Positions 7,118 through 15,650 are shown, numbered from the stretch's first letter. The stretch: DNA of 38,151 nt from Alkalibacterium indicireducens (GCF_039522005.1 NZ_BAAADA010000032.1:1-38151); one strand, 5' to 3'. Notes: a model not told the origin generated them from the letters alone. Numbers and translations are program-made.

Positions 7118-9819
7118 TCAGAGCCCAAGAGTCTCAGGATCATCTGACGGAAGCGACGCAAAATGGATGCGAAAAATCCTTCTTCCACCTCGGTTTCTTC
7201 TACCGGTTCTTCTGAATCATCCGGTGTTTCGATTTCTTCCGCAATCAGTGACCCGTTGTCCACTGTAAGAAGTGCTGTTCCGCCGTCTGCCATGGCTGGC
7301 AATGTAAATGTGATGATCTGGCTATCCCCCGTCTCTTCAGCAGAGTACTGGCTGTCTGAATAATGATCCATCACGATGACGTCGCTGCTATCCACTCCCA
7401 CAGAAATCAGCTGCTCCTCTTCGGATGTATTGAAGGCAAGAAACACTGATTCATCTTCCAGAGCCCGTTCGACAATCATCCAGTCCTCGTCTTCTGAAGT
7501 CAGGAAAGTCTCCCTCGTTCCTCTGGAAAGCAGTTCGCTGAATTCATTTCTAAATCCGATGACTTTCTGATAATGCGTCAGGATATGATTACCTTCAATC
7601 AAATCCCAGCCGAAGTCATAGCGGTTATCATACTGGGGCCAATTGTCGGCTCCTGTCTGGCCAAGCTCTTCCCCGTAGTAAATGACCGGCTGTCCTTTCG
7701 AGGTCATCTGAAGCGAGGCAGCCAGCTTAAGTTTCCCTTCATCTCCACCAACCGAATATAGGAAGCCCGGTTCATCATGACTGCCTAAAAACTGCCCAAG
7801 AGTAGCATTACTGGCTAAAACATTATTTCTATTGACTAAATGAGTATTCGCCCGCTCTATGCGTCCGTTGACGAAGTCTGCTGCATAGCTTTTGAAACTG
7901 AAATCTAGCAGACTGTCCATCATCCCTGTATTTAAATAGCCATGATCGTTCTGGTAATTTGCTCCCCAAGATTCTCCGATCAGCTTGAATGCTGGATCTC
8001 TTTCAATGAGTTCATTTTTAAAGTGCTGCCAGGTCGTATCGTCGACGTGCTTGACTGTGTCGACCCGGAAACTCGCGATCGCATTTCCATCAGCTGTTGT
8101 GGAGCGCTCGATCCAGTCTGCCTGCCAGGCTACCAGCTGCTCTCTGACGGCCGCTTCTTCTGTTAGAAAGTCCGGTAGACCCGCCAGTTCCATGGTCAAG
8201 TCTGTGCTACCGCCTTGTTCTCTAATCATGCCGTCAAAGCGTGCCCTGTCTTCGTCCGTCGGATAGCCTGCTGGTGGATCGTCCACCCCGTCGTTAGGAT
8301 GCATACCGTAGCCGGCATGGTTCAGTACCACATCGACCATAATAGCGATCCCTCTGTCCGCTGCCTGGTCAATCAGGTCATGAAATTCTTCAAGCGTCCC
8401 AAGGTGCGGATTCAATTCTTCAAAATTCTTTGCCCAGTAGCCATGGTAGGCATAGTAGCTGCCGTCATCACTGCGGTATGCGACATCGTGACCCACATTT
8501 TCAACGATTGGTGTGATCCAGATGGTCGACACACCCAAATTTTCCAGGTAATCAAGGTTCTCCGTTACCCCTTTGAAATCCCCTCCCTGATAAGTGCCTC
8601 GAGGATTTTCTGCCTGACTGTAATCAATGCCGTACGGATCATTGTTCATCGGATCCCCGTCAGCAAAGCGGTCGGTAAGCATAAAGTAGATGATTTCTTC
8701 ATCCCAGTCCCGTTCACCTTCTGCCTTGTTCCGCTCACTGATTGTCACGTCAGTTTGCGCAGTATAACGTCCGTTGTTTTCATCCCAGACGTTGACGGTT
8801 ATTGGGTATGTTCCCGGCTGGATTGTGTGATCAGCTGATAGGGTCACCCGGTTCAGTTCAGGAGAAATAACTAGATCAGACGGTCCCCCGATCGATGAGA
8901 CATCCGCTGAAATGCGTGATACCTCAAGGTCAGACTGATTATCGATCGTGACATCAAGAAGTCCGTGTTCGTTGTAGCTGAATGCCCGGCTGACTGAAGC
9001 AGACACTCTGATGTCCTCTTCTCCCTCAGATTCTTCCGGTCCGTCCTCTTCATCTGATCTGTAAAAAGGATTAGTAAAGGCTTGAGTTGGGTCATCAGCT
9101 GTGACAAAGACCTGATTCATCGTATCAAATGAGGCGAACCGTAAGTCCTCCGTCAGCTTGTCTTCTCCATCTGACAGATTAACGACTAAAAAGCCGACTG
9201 ACTGGGCAGATTCATTGACTGGAAGATCGATGTAGGCTCCGTGCGGGCCGACCTGATTATTTGAAAATGGAATGGCGTCATTAGGCCACTCACTAGGCTG
9301 ATTCGGTGCATCTCCCCAGAACCATACCCCGTAATCCTCATAGTTCACGGCGTCGTTTAGGTAGTGAATACGCAGAGCCGGTGTCTCAAAGTCGACTGGA
9401 ACATAATAATGGACAGATCCATCAGCTCTGATCCAGACTTCTTCAACTTCCGGGAACAATGTAATGATAATGTCTTCCTCAATATATCTTGTTCCATCTC
9501 CGAATACAGGAATCAGACCGATTTCTTCAGCATCCGCCTGTATTGCAATGTCCTGATAGTAACCAAAGTCAGTCTGATCAGATTCTGAAAAAGACGAACC
9601 GGACGGCCAGGAAGACACGTCCTCAGATTTCGTCAGCACATCTCCCCACATCCATAACGAGAGATCATTATCAATTTCATCCGTTTCAAGATGTACCCGA
9701 AGCATCCGCTCAGTCTCGGCACTCACGGAGGTGAAATCGGGAAAGACATTGGCTAACGACTGAAATAGCAGTAAAAAGACCAGTAAAGCTGAAAATAATG
9801 CAGATGATTTTCTGTTCAT
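7102..9819 (-). CDS. Secreted alpha-amylase portion of amylopullulanase (905 residues as read)
   Basis: The start ATG has GAGGAG upstream. A signal peptide (basic MNRK, then ALFSALLVFLLLF, cleavage near SVSA at about 31-34) directs export. Two CBM41-type modules follow (RVHLETDEID with LWMWGDV at 55-61, and RIHYLNDAVN with GVWFWGDA at 164-171), then an acidic spacer. The GH13 barrel starts near 370 with YFMLTDRFADGDP, DVVLNH (496-501), SFRVDTVKH with D587, IGESW with E616 and GSHDEPG with D682. A C-terminal beta domain leads to an acidic linker. The last 17 or so residues (ASILRRFRQMILRLLGS) look like out-of-frame readthrough caused by the one-base shift at 7172-7176. The amylase could still be secreted and active, but without pullulanase or wall anchor. 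A cre box suggests CcpA repression. Confidence 0.85.
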   Translation of the reverse strand: MNRKSSALFSALLVFLLLFQSLANVFPDFTSVSAETERMLRVHLETDEIDNDLSLWMWGDVLTKSEDVSSWPSGSSFSESDQTDFGYYQDIAIQADAEEIGLIPVFGDGTRYIEEDIIITLFPEVEEVWIRADGSVHYYVPVDFETPALRIHYLNDAVNYEDYGVWFWGDAPNQPSEWPNDAIPFSNNQVGPHGAYIDLPVNESAQSVGFLVVNLSDGEDKLTEDLRFASFDTMNQVFVTADDPTQAFTNPFYRSDEEDGPEESEGEEDIRVSASVSRAFSYNEHGLLDVTIDNQSDLEVSRISADVSSIGGPSDLVISPELNRVTLSADHTIQPGTYPITVNVWDENNGRYTAQTDVTISERNKAEGERDWDEEIIYFMLTDRFADGDPMNNDPYGIDYSQAENPRGTYQGGDFKGVTENLDYLENLGVSTIWITPIVENVGHDVAYRSDDGSYYAYHGYWAKNFEELNPHLGTLEEFHDLIDQAADRGIAIMVDVVLNHAGYGMHPNDGVDDPPAGYPTDEDRARFDGMIREQGGSTDLTMELAGLPDFLTEEAAVREQLVAWQADWIERSTTADGNAIASFRVDTVKHVDDTTWQHFKNELIERDPAFKLIGESWGANYQNDHGYLNTGMMDSLLDFSFKSYAADFVNGRIERANTHLVNRNNVLASNATLGQFLGSHDEPGFLYSVGGDEGKLKLAASLQMTSKGQPVIYYGEELGQTGADNWPQYDNRYDFGWDLIEGNHILTHYQKVIGFRNEFSELLSRGTRETFLTSEDEDWMIVERALEDESVFLAFNTSEEEQLISVGVDSSDVIVMDHYSDSQYSAEETGDSQIITFTLPAMADGGTALLTVDNGSLIAEEIETPDDSEEPVEETEVEEGFFASILRRFRQMILRLLGSESGTM

Positions 9820-9842
9820 TTACTCAGACTCCTCTTCTTTTT

Positions 9843-9856
9843 AGTTAACGCTTTCA
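9843..9856 (-). promoter_or_regulatory. cre (CcpA) box upstream of the amylopullulanase gene
   Basis: The minus strand reads TGAAAGCGTTAACT, a full match to the Firmicutes cre consensus TGWAARCGYTWNCW. It lies 24 bases before the amylase ATG, between the malG terminator and the gene. That position suits CcpA repression by blocking a promoter or elongating polymerase. No clear separate -35/-10 pair was found here, so readthrough from malE-F-G may supply transcription. Confidence 0.75.
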
Positions 9857-9863
9857 ATTTTGA

Positions 9864-9903
9864 GCAAAAAGAACTCCCCCTACGGAAGGCGTAAGGAGAG
9901 CTT
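9864..9903 (-). terminator. Terminator or attenuator after malG
   Basis: On the minus strand CTCTCCTTACG pairs imperfectly with CGTAGGGGGAG around a short loop and is followed by TTCTTTTT. It lies directly after the malG stop and before the cre box, so it probably lowers transcription into the amylopullulanase gene. Confidence 0.6.
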
Positions 9904-9911
9904 TAGTTGTA

Positions 9912-10790
9912 TTACCCTTTGGTGGCACCGGCGGCAAGACCTGAAATAAGGTACTTCTGCAGCAGCAGGTAAACTGTGGCGATCGGAATAGCGATCAGTA
10001 CCGCTCCGGCAGCGAATCGGCTGAAGTTATTGGAAAACTGGGCGTTGACAAAGTTGTACAGACCCAGAGCCAATGTGAAATTTTCAGGGCTTCTCAACAC
10101 GATACGAGGCAGGATAAAGTCCATGAATGGGGCCATGAAGTTGAACAGGGCCACCACAGATAAAATAGGTTTTGCCAGCGGCAGCAGAATCTGGAAAAAG
10201 ATTCTGAAGTGTCCGGCACCATCCATTTTAGCGGATTCATCCAGCGATTTAGGCAGGGTATCCAGGTAACCTTTGACTAAAAAGGCATTCATCGGAATGT
10301 TTCCTCCGATATAAATCAGGATCAGTCCCCATAGGTTGTCAATAAGGCCAATCGTGTTCAGCAGGATGAATAAAGCCACCATTGCCATCAGAACTGGAAA
10401 CATCTGAAGCAGAAGGAAGGCATATAAGCCGTACGTGCGTCCTCTGAAACGGTAACGCGAAAATGCATAGGCTGTAAAGCTGACCAGCAGCGTCGTTACT
10501 ACCGTTACGATTGTGGAAACGAACAAGGTGTTCCGATACCACTGCAGGTAGTCACTTCTTGGATTGGTAAAAAGCCAGACGTAATTATCCAGAGACCAGT
10601 TTTCCGGAGAAAGGGACGCTGTAAATAAGTTAGATGCCGTGTTCATTGAAATGGCAAAGGCCCAGAACAGCGGATAGAAAATGATCAGGAACATGACGGC
10701 CAGAATCAGATAAATCATCGCGACTTCAAGCTTGCTTTTCTGCTTGCGCGTGAACTGTCTCTTCTGCATGCGTTCGAAGATTTTACTCAT
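9912..10790 (-). CDS. malG: Maltodextrin ABC importer permease, MalG/MdxG type
   Basis: This 292-residue integral membrane protein has six predicted helices, the first near residues 25-50 (MIYLILAVMFLIIFYPLFWA). The conserved cytoplasmic EAA loop appears as DESAKMDGAGHFRIFFQILLP, which docks the ATPase. The C-terminus YLISGLAAGATKG is typical of MalG. With MalF it forms the channel for maltose and maltodextrins delivered by MalE. Its ATG shares one base with the TAA of malF (TAATG), so translation is coupled. No ATPase gene is present in this window. As in many Firmicutes, a shared MsmX/MsmK-type ATPase encoded elsewhere is expected. Confidence 0.93.
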   Translation of the reverse strand: MSKIFERMQKRQFTRKQKSKLEVAMIYLILAVMFLIIFYPLFWAFAISMNTASNLFTASLSPENWSLDNYVWLFTNPRSDYLQWYRNTLFVSTIVTVVTTLLVSFTAYAFSRYRFRGRTYGLYAFLLLQMFPVLMAMVALFILLNTIGLIDNLWGLILIYIGGNIPMNAFLVKGYLDTLPKSLDESAKMDGAGHFRIFFQILLPLAKPILSVVALFNFMAPFMDFILPRIVLRSPENFTLALGLYNFVNAQFSNNFSRFAAGAVLIAIPIATVYLLLQKYLISGLAAGATKG

Positions 10791-12106
10791 TAATAGTTCC
10801 CCTCCTCTTTAAATGATCGTGAACGACGGAACTGGAAGAAAGCGAAGGTCGCCACGATCAGTCCGAGAATCAGTGAAATTGCTGCAGCCATACTGAACTG
10901 AGAGTTGGTGAATGTCAGCCCGTAAACCCATGAGATCAGGATATCGGTACCACCGGCATTCTGTCCGCGCACAGCTGGTCCCCCTTCATTGAAGAGATAG
11001 ATAATGTTGAAGTTGTTGAAGTTGAATGTGTACTGCGTCAGCAGGATCGGCCCTGTGGCAAACATCAAATGCGGGAAAGTGATTTCCTTGAATTTCTGCC
11101 AGCGTGTTGCTCCGTCCATATCCGCTGCTTCATACCAGTCATCCGAAATTCCTTTAAGCACACCGGAAAACAGCGCGTAAACATACGGGAAGCCAAGCCA
11201 TACCTGGATCATGATGATCGCGATCCGGCTCCACATGACGTTAGACATCCACGGGATAGTCGTATTGAACAGTGGCTGAATGATATCTGTGTTTATTGCT
11301 CCAAAATTGTCATTGAATAATGCTGAGAAAATAATGATCGTCACGAATCCTGGAACAGCCCACGGTAAGATCAGGATCGTCCGGATGATACGTGTGCCTT
11401 TCAGTCGCTTGTCATTTGTCAGGATGGCCAGGAACATAGCCAGTCCGATAGACAAGGTCGTTGCTACGAATGTCCAAGTCAGTGTCCATGACAGAACACT
11501 GAAGAAAGTGGTGCGCCATTCCGCGATGGTCACCAGTCTGACAAAGTTTTCGAAGCCGACCCACTGCAGAATGTTTCTAGGCGGGGCATTATACAAATTG
11601 TAGTTTGTAAAAGCCAGGAAAGCCATGAAGAGCAGCGGCAGGATGACCACGAAGACCAGCAGAATGAATCCTGGGCCGATCAGAACATAAGGAAAACCGG
11701 CATCCCATGAATTCCTGAAGTTCTCCATAACGCCTCCTGGACGCCATCCGTCTCTGATTTTCTGCGCTTCTTTTTTTGCATCCTGAAGGTTGAACGTATA
11801 AAACACACCGTAGAACACAGTGAATATGATAGCTAAAATCCCTTCAATCAGGAACACACGTGAATCGTCCACTCGTGGTTCAGTTCCCAGGGTAATCAGC
11901 CCCTGTAATCCGGAAGCAATAAAGTCAAACATCATTACAGTAAAAGCTGCAAACAGGATGAATATCAGTGCACCTTTTAATCGTCGTTTATTATAAATCT
12001 GACCCATTCCTGGAATAACGGACAGCAGCATAGCTTTTTTAGGGCTATGGTCCAGATCCGCATTTACGGGACGCTTGTTTTTTTGATTTTTTCTGTCAGT
12101 AGGCAT
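10790..12106 (-). CDS. malF: Maltodextrin ABC importer permease, MalF/MdxF type
   Basis: The start at 12106 (MPTDRKNQKN) is chosen because AAGGAGAGAGATT precedes it. An in-frame extension back to 12178 lacks such a site. The 438-residue product has an N-terminal region with two or three extra helices (VIPGMGQIYNKRRLKGALIF and following), usual in Firmicutes MdxF. Six core helices follow, and the EAA loop is EAADMDGATRWQKFKEITFP. It pairs with MalG to form the translocation pore. A long hairpin separates it from malE upstream, which may set a higher level of binding protein than of membrane subunits. The product is a clear family member; substrate specificity for malto-oligosaccharides rests on the neighbouring genes. 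Confidence 0.92.
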   Translation of the reverse strand: MPTDRKNQKNKRPVNADLDHSPKKAMLLSVIPGMGQIYNKRRLKGALIFILFAAFTVMMFDFIASGLQGLITLGTEPRVDDSRVFLIEGILAIIFTVFYGVFYTFNLQDAKKEAQKIRDGWRPGGVMENFRNSWDAGFPYVLIGPGFILLVFVVILPLLFMAFLAFTNYNLYNAPPRNILQWVGFENFVRLVTIAEWRTTFFSVLSWTLTWTFVATTLSIGLAMFLAILTNDKRLKGTRIIRTILILPWAVPGFVTIIIFSALFNDNFGAINTDIIQPLFNTTIPWMSNVMWSRIAIIMIQVWLGFPYVYALFSGVLKGISDDWYEAADMDGATRWQKFKEITFPHLMFATGPILLTQYTFNFNNFNIIYLFNEGGPAVRGQNAGGTDILISWVYGLTFTNSQFSMAAAISLILGLIVATFAFFQFRRSRSFKEEGNY

Positions 12107-12192
12107 AATCTCTCTCCTTCTATCAGCCCAATATTTAAAAAGGACTTTGCTGCCTTTAAAGCATCGCTCTCTATGCATTCATTACTTTAAAG

Positions 12193-12255
12193 AACTAATA
12201 CGAACAAGGAGATTGAGTCATCACATCTGCTCAATCTCCCCTGTTCAAATTAGTT
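12193..12255 (-). promoter_or_regulatory. Long mRNA hairpin between malE and malF
   Basis: The segments 12193-12217 and 12230-12255 are nearly complementary over about 25 base pairs with only a few mismatches (core GGAGATTGAG/CTCAATCTCC). The loop is about 12 bases. On the minus strand there is no T tract after the stem. It is therefore more likely a 3'-end stabiliser or partial attenuator that favours malE transcripts than a full terminator. Confidence 0.65.
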
Positions 12256-12279
12256 TGATTTCACACTATATTGGGTGAC

Positions 12280-13608
12280 TTATTGTCCCATCATTGAAAT
12301 GTTGGCTTCAATATTTGCAACAGCTTCGTCCAGTACTTCCTGTACATCGTCCCCTTGCTGTACGAACTGCAGTGCGTCTCCCATTGGCTCCCAAACCTGA
12401 GACATTTCAGGAATATTTGGCATTGGGTGAGCGTTCTGAGACTGTGCGAAGATTGGTTCCATGAATTCATCGTCGATTTCTACAGCTGTGTGAGCTGGCA
12501 GTTCACCGGCAACTTCAAAGTAAGTGGTTGAGTTTTCTTCGTTAGTAATGAATAGTGCCAGTTCAGTTGCCCAGTACTCATGATCTGTGAAATAGTTGAC
12601 TAACCAGCCTTTGTTTCCTGAGAAGGAGTTCAATGGCTCTCCGTCTTGAGTCGGCAGCTCTACGACTTGCAGGTTTTCACCGATTGCATCGCGGTAGTCA
12701 GGAATTGCCCATGGGCCGTCGACGACCATACCTACCTGTCCATCCATGAACAGGCTACTCGCTACTTCAAGGTCAGTCCCTGGAGGCATAAGCCCTTCGT
12801 CGAACCATGACTGAATCATTTCTACAGCGGAGACTGCTTCAGGTGTGTTTAGACCGATATCGGTTGGATCATATACGCCGTTTTCATCTTGACCGAAGAT
12901 GTATCCTCCGTCAGCTGTGATGAACGGATATGTGAAGTACAGGTTAGCAGCATCCATCATGAAGCCAAACTGGCCGTCTCCAGTCAGATCACGTGCAATG
13001 TCCATCAGTTCATCCATTGTTTCAGGTGCTTCAGGTACTAGCTCATTGTTGACGAATAGAGCATATGTTTCAACGACTGCTGGGATTCCGAACTGGATGC
13101 CTTCGAAGCTGAATGACTGAACCGCTTCTTCGTTATATTCTCCAAGGCGTTCAAGCTGATCATCTGTCAGATCAAGCTCAGCTGCCAGACCCTGCAGGTA
13201 AATATCTCCCATACGGTCATGCGGCTGGAAGAAAAGATCCGGTCCTTGTCCGGCAGGTCCATCCAAGCTCATGCCTTCAAGCTGCTCAAGCATTTCGTAA
13301 GGTGTGATCTGTACATCGATACCGTACTCTTCAGTAAAGCGCGCTGTAATTTCTTCATAAGCATCCAGCTGCTGTTCTTCATTATTAACCCACATGTGTA
13401 ATGATTCTGGTTTTTCAGGAGCGTCCTCATCAGAAGCTGTATCAGTCGTTTCCTCTGCTGTATCGTCCCCTGTTTCGTCAACTGTTTCTTCTGTTGCGTC
13501 ATCAGTCGTATCGTCAGTTGCCCCATCATCTTCGTTACCACAAGCAGCTAGTAAACCAACTGTTGAAAGCAGTAACATTCCTTTGTATAACACTTTTCTG
13601 TTTATCAT
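12280..13608 (-). CDS. malE: Maltodextrin-binding lipoprotein of the ABC importer
   Basis: This 442-residue extracellular solute-binding protein (cluster 1) has a lipoprotein signal peptide, KVLYKGMLLLSTVGLLAAC, with lipidation at the Cys of LLAAC. A roughly 40-residue linker of Asp, Glu and Thr (DDTTDDATEETVDETGDD) tethers the binding domain away from the membrane. The mature fold follows (LHMWVNNEEQ, GPDLFFQPHDRMG, GWLVNYFTDHEYW). The ribosome site is AGGAGG and the start is ATG. It captures maltose and maltodextrins for MalF/MalG. It is the first gene of its operon, driven by the promoter at 13739-13767 with a MalR-type operator upstream. The acidic linker resembles those of other surface proteins in this window. 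Confidence 0.93.
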   Translation of the reverse strand: MINRKVLYKGMLLLSTVGLLAACGNEDDGATDDTTDDATEETVDETGDDTAEETTDTASDEDAPEKPESLHMWVNNEEQQLDAYEEITARFTEEYGIDVQITPYEMLEQLEGMSLDGPAGQGPDLFFQPHDRMGDIYLQGLAAELDLTDDQLERLGEYNEEAVQSFSFEGIQFGIPAVVETYALFVNNELVPEAPETMDELMDIARDLTGDGQFGFMMDAANLYFTYPFITADGGYIFGQDENGVYDPTDIGLNTPEAVSAVEMIQSWFDEGLMPPGTDLEVASSLFMDGQVGMVVDGPWAIPDYRDAIGENLQVVELPTQDGEPLNSFSGNKGWLVNYFTDHEYWATELALFITNEENSTTYFEVAGELPAHTAVEIDDEFMEPIFAQSQNAHPMPNIPEMSQVWEPMGDALQFVQQGDDVQEVLDEAVANIEANISMMGQ

Positions 13609-13738
13609 TCTTCTTCCTCCTACTTTTTACTTTTATTTATTCTGGAATGGTTTTCACTTTTACCCCTTCGGTTGCATAAAGTAAAGGTACCAGTTTACTT
13701 AGGTGTTCTGAAAGAGTGATGTAAGTGATTACAATTTA

Positions 13739-13767
13739 ACTATATAAGGTTTTTACAAATGTTTCAA
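13739..13767 (-). promoter_or_regulatory. malE promoter
   Basis: The minus strand has TTGAAA (13762-13767), a 17-base spacer and TATAGT (13739-13744), a strong sigma-A promoter. The leader to the malE ATG is about 125 bases. The operator at 13780-13793 ends 12 bases upstream of the -35. Confidence 0.75.
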
Positions 13768-13779
13768 TTGTTTTTTCAA

Positions 13780-13793
13780 TGTTACCGGTATCA
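13780..13793 (-). promoter_or_regulatory. MalR-type operator upstream of malE
   Basis: The minus strand reads TGATACCGGTAACA, a near-perfect CG-centred palindrome matching the two other sites in the window. The 12-base distance to the -35 is identical to that at malL and at the neopullulanase operon. Confidence 0.75.
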
Positions 13794-14007
13794 GGAATCA
13801 CGTCACATCCCTGTAGCTATATACTGCTGCCGTCCTCTCATTTTTAACCATTAATATGAGTGTATAATGCACAACCTCTGTTCCATGATTTCCCGTTATT
13901 ATCGTTTCGGTGTAACTGATTATAAATCGTATTTTTTCTGCAGACAAAAAGGCATACGCCCTTTTCTGGTTAAGATCCCGGTTAAAAAGACGTTTGCCTG
14001 TCATGAA
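13794..14007. other. Intergenic region between malE control sites and dexB
   Basis: The gene-free stretch 13609-14007 holds the malE leader, promoter and operator on its left and the dexB terminator (about 13946-13965) on its right. The roughly 150 bases between them carry no recognisable gene or site. Short open frames on both strands here lack ribosome sites and are not supported. Confidence 0.6.
13946..13965 (-). terminator. Terminator of the neopullulanase-malP-pgmB-dexB operon
   Basis: On the minus strand AAAAGGGC-GTAT-GCCTTTTT forms a short GC-closed stem ending in a T run, about 45 bases after the dexB stop. It separates this operon from malE. Confidence 0.6.
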
Positions 14008-15639
14008 TTAGCTTGTTTCCCCTGCTCTCACCGCTACGGCTTCGTAAGGGTTCAGATCCAATAATCTCCAGTCAACAACTGACCTGTTGTAATTGGTTGC
14101 CATCACATCATACTCATTTGGCATGTCGTCCAGACATACCTGCTGTTTCTCGTCGCTGATATTAGCCACAACGACCCATCTTTCCCCTCGGTACAAACGC
14201 TCGTAGGCAAAGACCGTCGGGTGATCAGGTAACAAGAGTGTATAGTCTCCCCAGACGATTGCGGGATGATCTTTTCTCAACTGAATCAGCTGCTTATATG
14301 TATGGAACACTGATTCTTTGTCTGATACGGCTTGCTCAACATTGATGCTTGTATAATTCGGCTGAACAGCGAGCCATGGTTCGCCTGTCGTAAATCCGGA
14401 ATGCTCTGAACCGTCCCACTGTACAGGTGTCCGAGCATTGTCGCGCCCTTTGACGTTGATGGCATTCAGAATCTCTTCTTTTGAGTAGCCCTGCTCCAAC
14501 CGTTCATGGTACATATTCCGACTTTCAATGTCGTCCACTTCATCGATTGAACTAATGAAACGGTTGGTCATGCCGATTTCTTCCCCCTGATAAATATAAG
14601 GGGTCCCCTTCATCAGATGCAGAAGAATCGCAAAGCATTTCGCACTTTCGACACGATAGGTATCATCATTCCCCCATCTTGAAACGACACGCGGAGTATC
14701 GTGGTTATTCCAGAACAGACTGTTCCATCCGTCTTCCTTAAAGGCTACCTGCCACTTGCTCAAGACTTGCTTCCATTCGACCAGGTCCAGTTCTTTCAGA
14801 TCCCATTTCGACTTGCCGGGCTGTTCGTCAAGCATCATGTGTTCAAACTGAAAAACCATGGACAGCTCGTTGCGCTTAGGATCTGAATACAGTTTAGCCG
14901 ACTCAGGGGTCGCACTCCATGTCTCACCGACTGTTATCACATCACGTCCCTTTAGCGTGTGCTCATGCATTTCTTTCAAGTAATCATGCAACTTAGGTCC
15001 ATTGGCCGTCAATCCTTCATCCGGCAGTTTACCGATCAGATCAATGACATCCATACGGAATCCGCCAACACCTTTGTCCAACCAGAAGTTCATCATCTTA
15101 TAGACATCCTGACGCATCCGTTCATTCTCCCAGTTCAGATCCGGCTGCTTCCTGCTGAATAGATGCAGGTAATACTGTCCGCTGTCTTCGTCAAGTGTCC
15201 AGGCTGGTCCGCTGAAAGCAGAAGTCAGATCGTTTGGTGCCTGTCCATCTACAGGATCGCGCCAGATATAGTAATCTCTGTAGGCGTTATCCTTACTCTT
15301 TCTGGCTTCGACAAACCAGTTATGCTCGTCACTCGTATGATTGACGACTAGATCCATCACGATTCGGATGCCTCGTTTCTGCCCTTCTTCGATCAGTTCA
15401 TCCATATCTTCCATCGTACCGAACTCAGGATGAATAGCCTCGTAATCACTGATGTCATACCCATTGTCGTCATTCGGAGACGCATAGACCGGACTCAGCC
15501 AGATCGCATCGATCCCAAGTTCTTTTAAGTAGTCCAGCCGGCTGGTAATGCCTGGGATATCTCCAATCCCATCTCCATTGCTGTCCTGAAAACTTCGCGG
15601 ATAGACCTGATAGAATACCGCATTCTGCCACCACTTCAT
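14008..15639 (-). CDS. dexB: Glucan 1,6-alpha-glucosidase (DexB type, GH13_31)
   Basis: This 543-residue cytoplasmic enzyme lacks a signal peptide and closely resembles streptococcal DexB. Shared features are GGFRMDVIDLIGK with nucleophile D197, TANGPKLHDYLKEM, TVGETWSATPE with E239, and FWNNHDTPR with D314. Region I is DLVVNHT. Val after the nucleophile is the usual mark of alpha-1,6 specificity in this subfamily. It should release glucose from isomaltose, panose and the alpha-1,6 ends left after starch or pullulan breakdown. It complements the GH13_31 enzyme at 1582-3279, which has Ala at that position. Its AGGAGG ribosome site overlaps the stop codon of pgmB, 11 bases away, so the two are translationally linked. 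It closes the operon. Confidence 0.9.
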   Translation of the reverse strand: MKWWQNAVFYQVYPRSFQDSNGDGIGDIPGITSRLDYLKELGIDAIWLSPVYASPNDDNGYDISDYEAIHPEFGTMEDMDELIEEGQKRGIRIVMDLVVNHTSDEHNWFVEARKSKDNAYRDYYIWRDPVDGQAPNDLTSAFSGPAWTLDEDSGQYYLHLFSRKQPDLNWENERMRQDVYKMMNFWLDKGVGGFRMDVIDLIGKLPDEGLTANGPKLHDYLKEMHEHTLKGRDVITVGETWSATPESAKLYSDPKRNELSMVFQFEHMMLDEQPGKSKWDLKELDLVEWKQVLSKWQVAFKEDGWNSLFWNNHDTPRVVSRWGNDDTYRVESAKCFAILLHLMKGTPYIYQGEEIGMTNRFISSIDEVDDIESRNMYHERLEQGYSKEEILNAINVKGRDNARTPVQWDGSEHSGFTTGEPWLAVQPNYTSINVEQAVSDKESVFHTYKQLIQLRKDHPAIVWGDYTLLLPDHPTVFAYERLYRGERWVVVANISDEKQQVCLDDMPNEYDVMATNYNRSVVDWRLLDLNPYEAVAVRAGETS

Positions 15640-15650
15640 TCTTGTCCTCC

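Larger units (their letters stand above)
3740..9819 (-). pseudogene. apu: Giant secreted amylopullulanase, disrupted (alpha-amylase + pullulanase + wall anchor)
   Basis: Three open frames joined end to end make one protein: signal peptide, two CBM41 starch-binding modules, GH13 alpha-amylase, acidic linker, two further CBM41-like modules, CBM48, GH13_14 pullulanase, acidic Ser/Asp/Glu-rich linker and an LPSTA sorting signal. The span is 6,080 bases. One added base gives exactly 2,027 codons. The breaks are a -1 shift at the run of five T (7172-7176) and TGA codons at 7118-7120 and 4610-4612. Both TGAs stand where the family has Trp (GL-W-IWNY in CBM41, and the position after NRFE in the pullulanase end). 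Bifunctional amylopullulanases of this plan are known in bifidobacteria and lactobacilli. The enzyme would degrade starch and pullulan at the cell surface to feed MalEFG. The gene follows malG beyond a terminator and has a perfect cre box. Confidence 0.8.

Noticed and set aside
7165..7185. Programmed -1 frameshift at the run of five T
   Set aside because: The sequence lacks a full slippery heptamer (only five T) and the following TGA would stop the product after about 20 codons, so simple base loss is the better reading.
8215..8838. A 207-codon plus-strand frame inside the amylase gene
   Set aside because: It is antisense to conserved GH13 motifs and shows no domain or ribosome site.
13798..14064. 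Short frames on both strands between malE and dexB
   Set aside because: They have no ribosome sites or domains, and they overlap the dexB terminator and the end of dexB.
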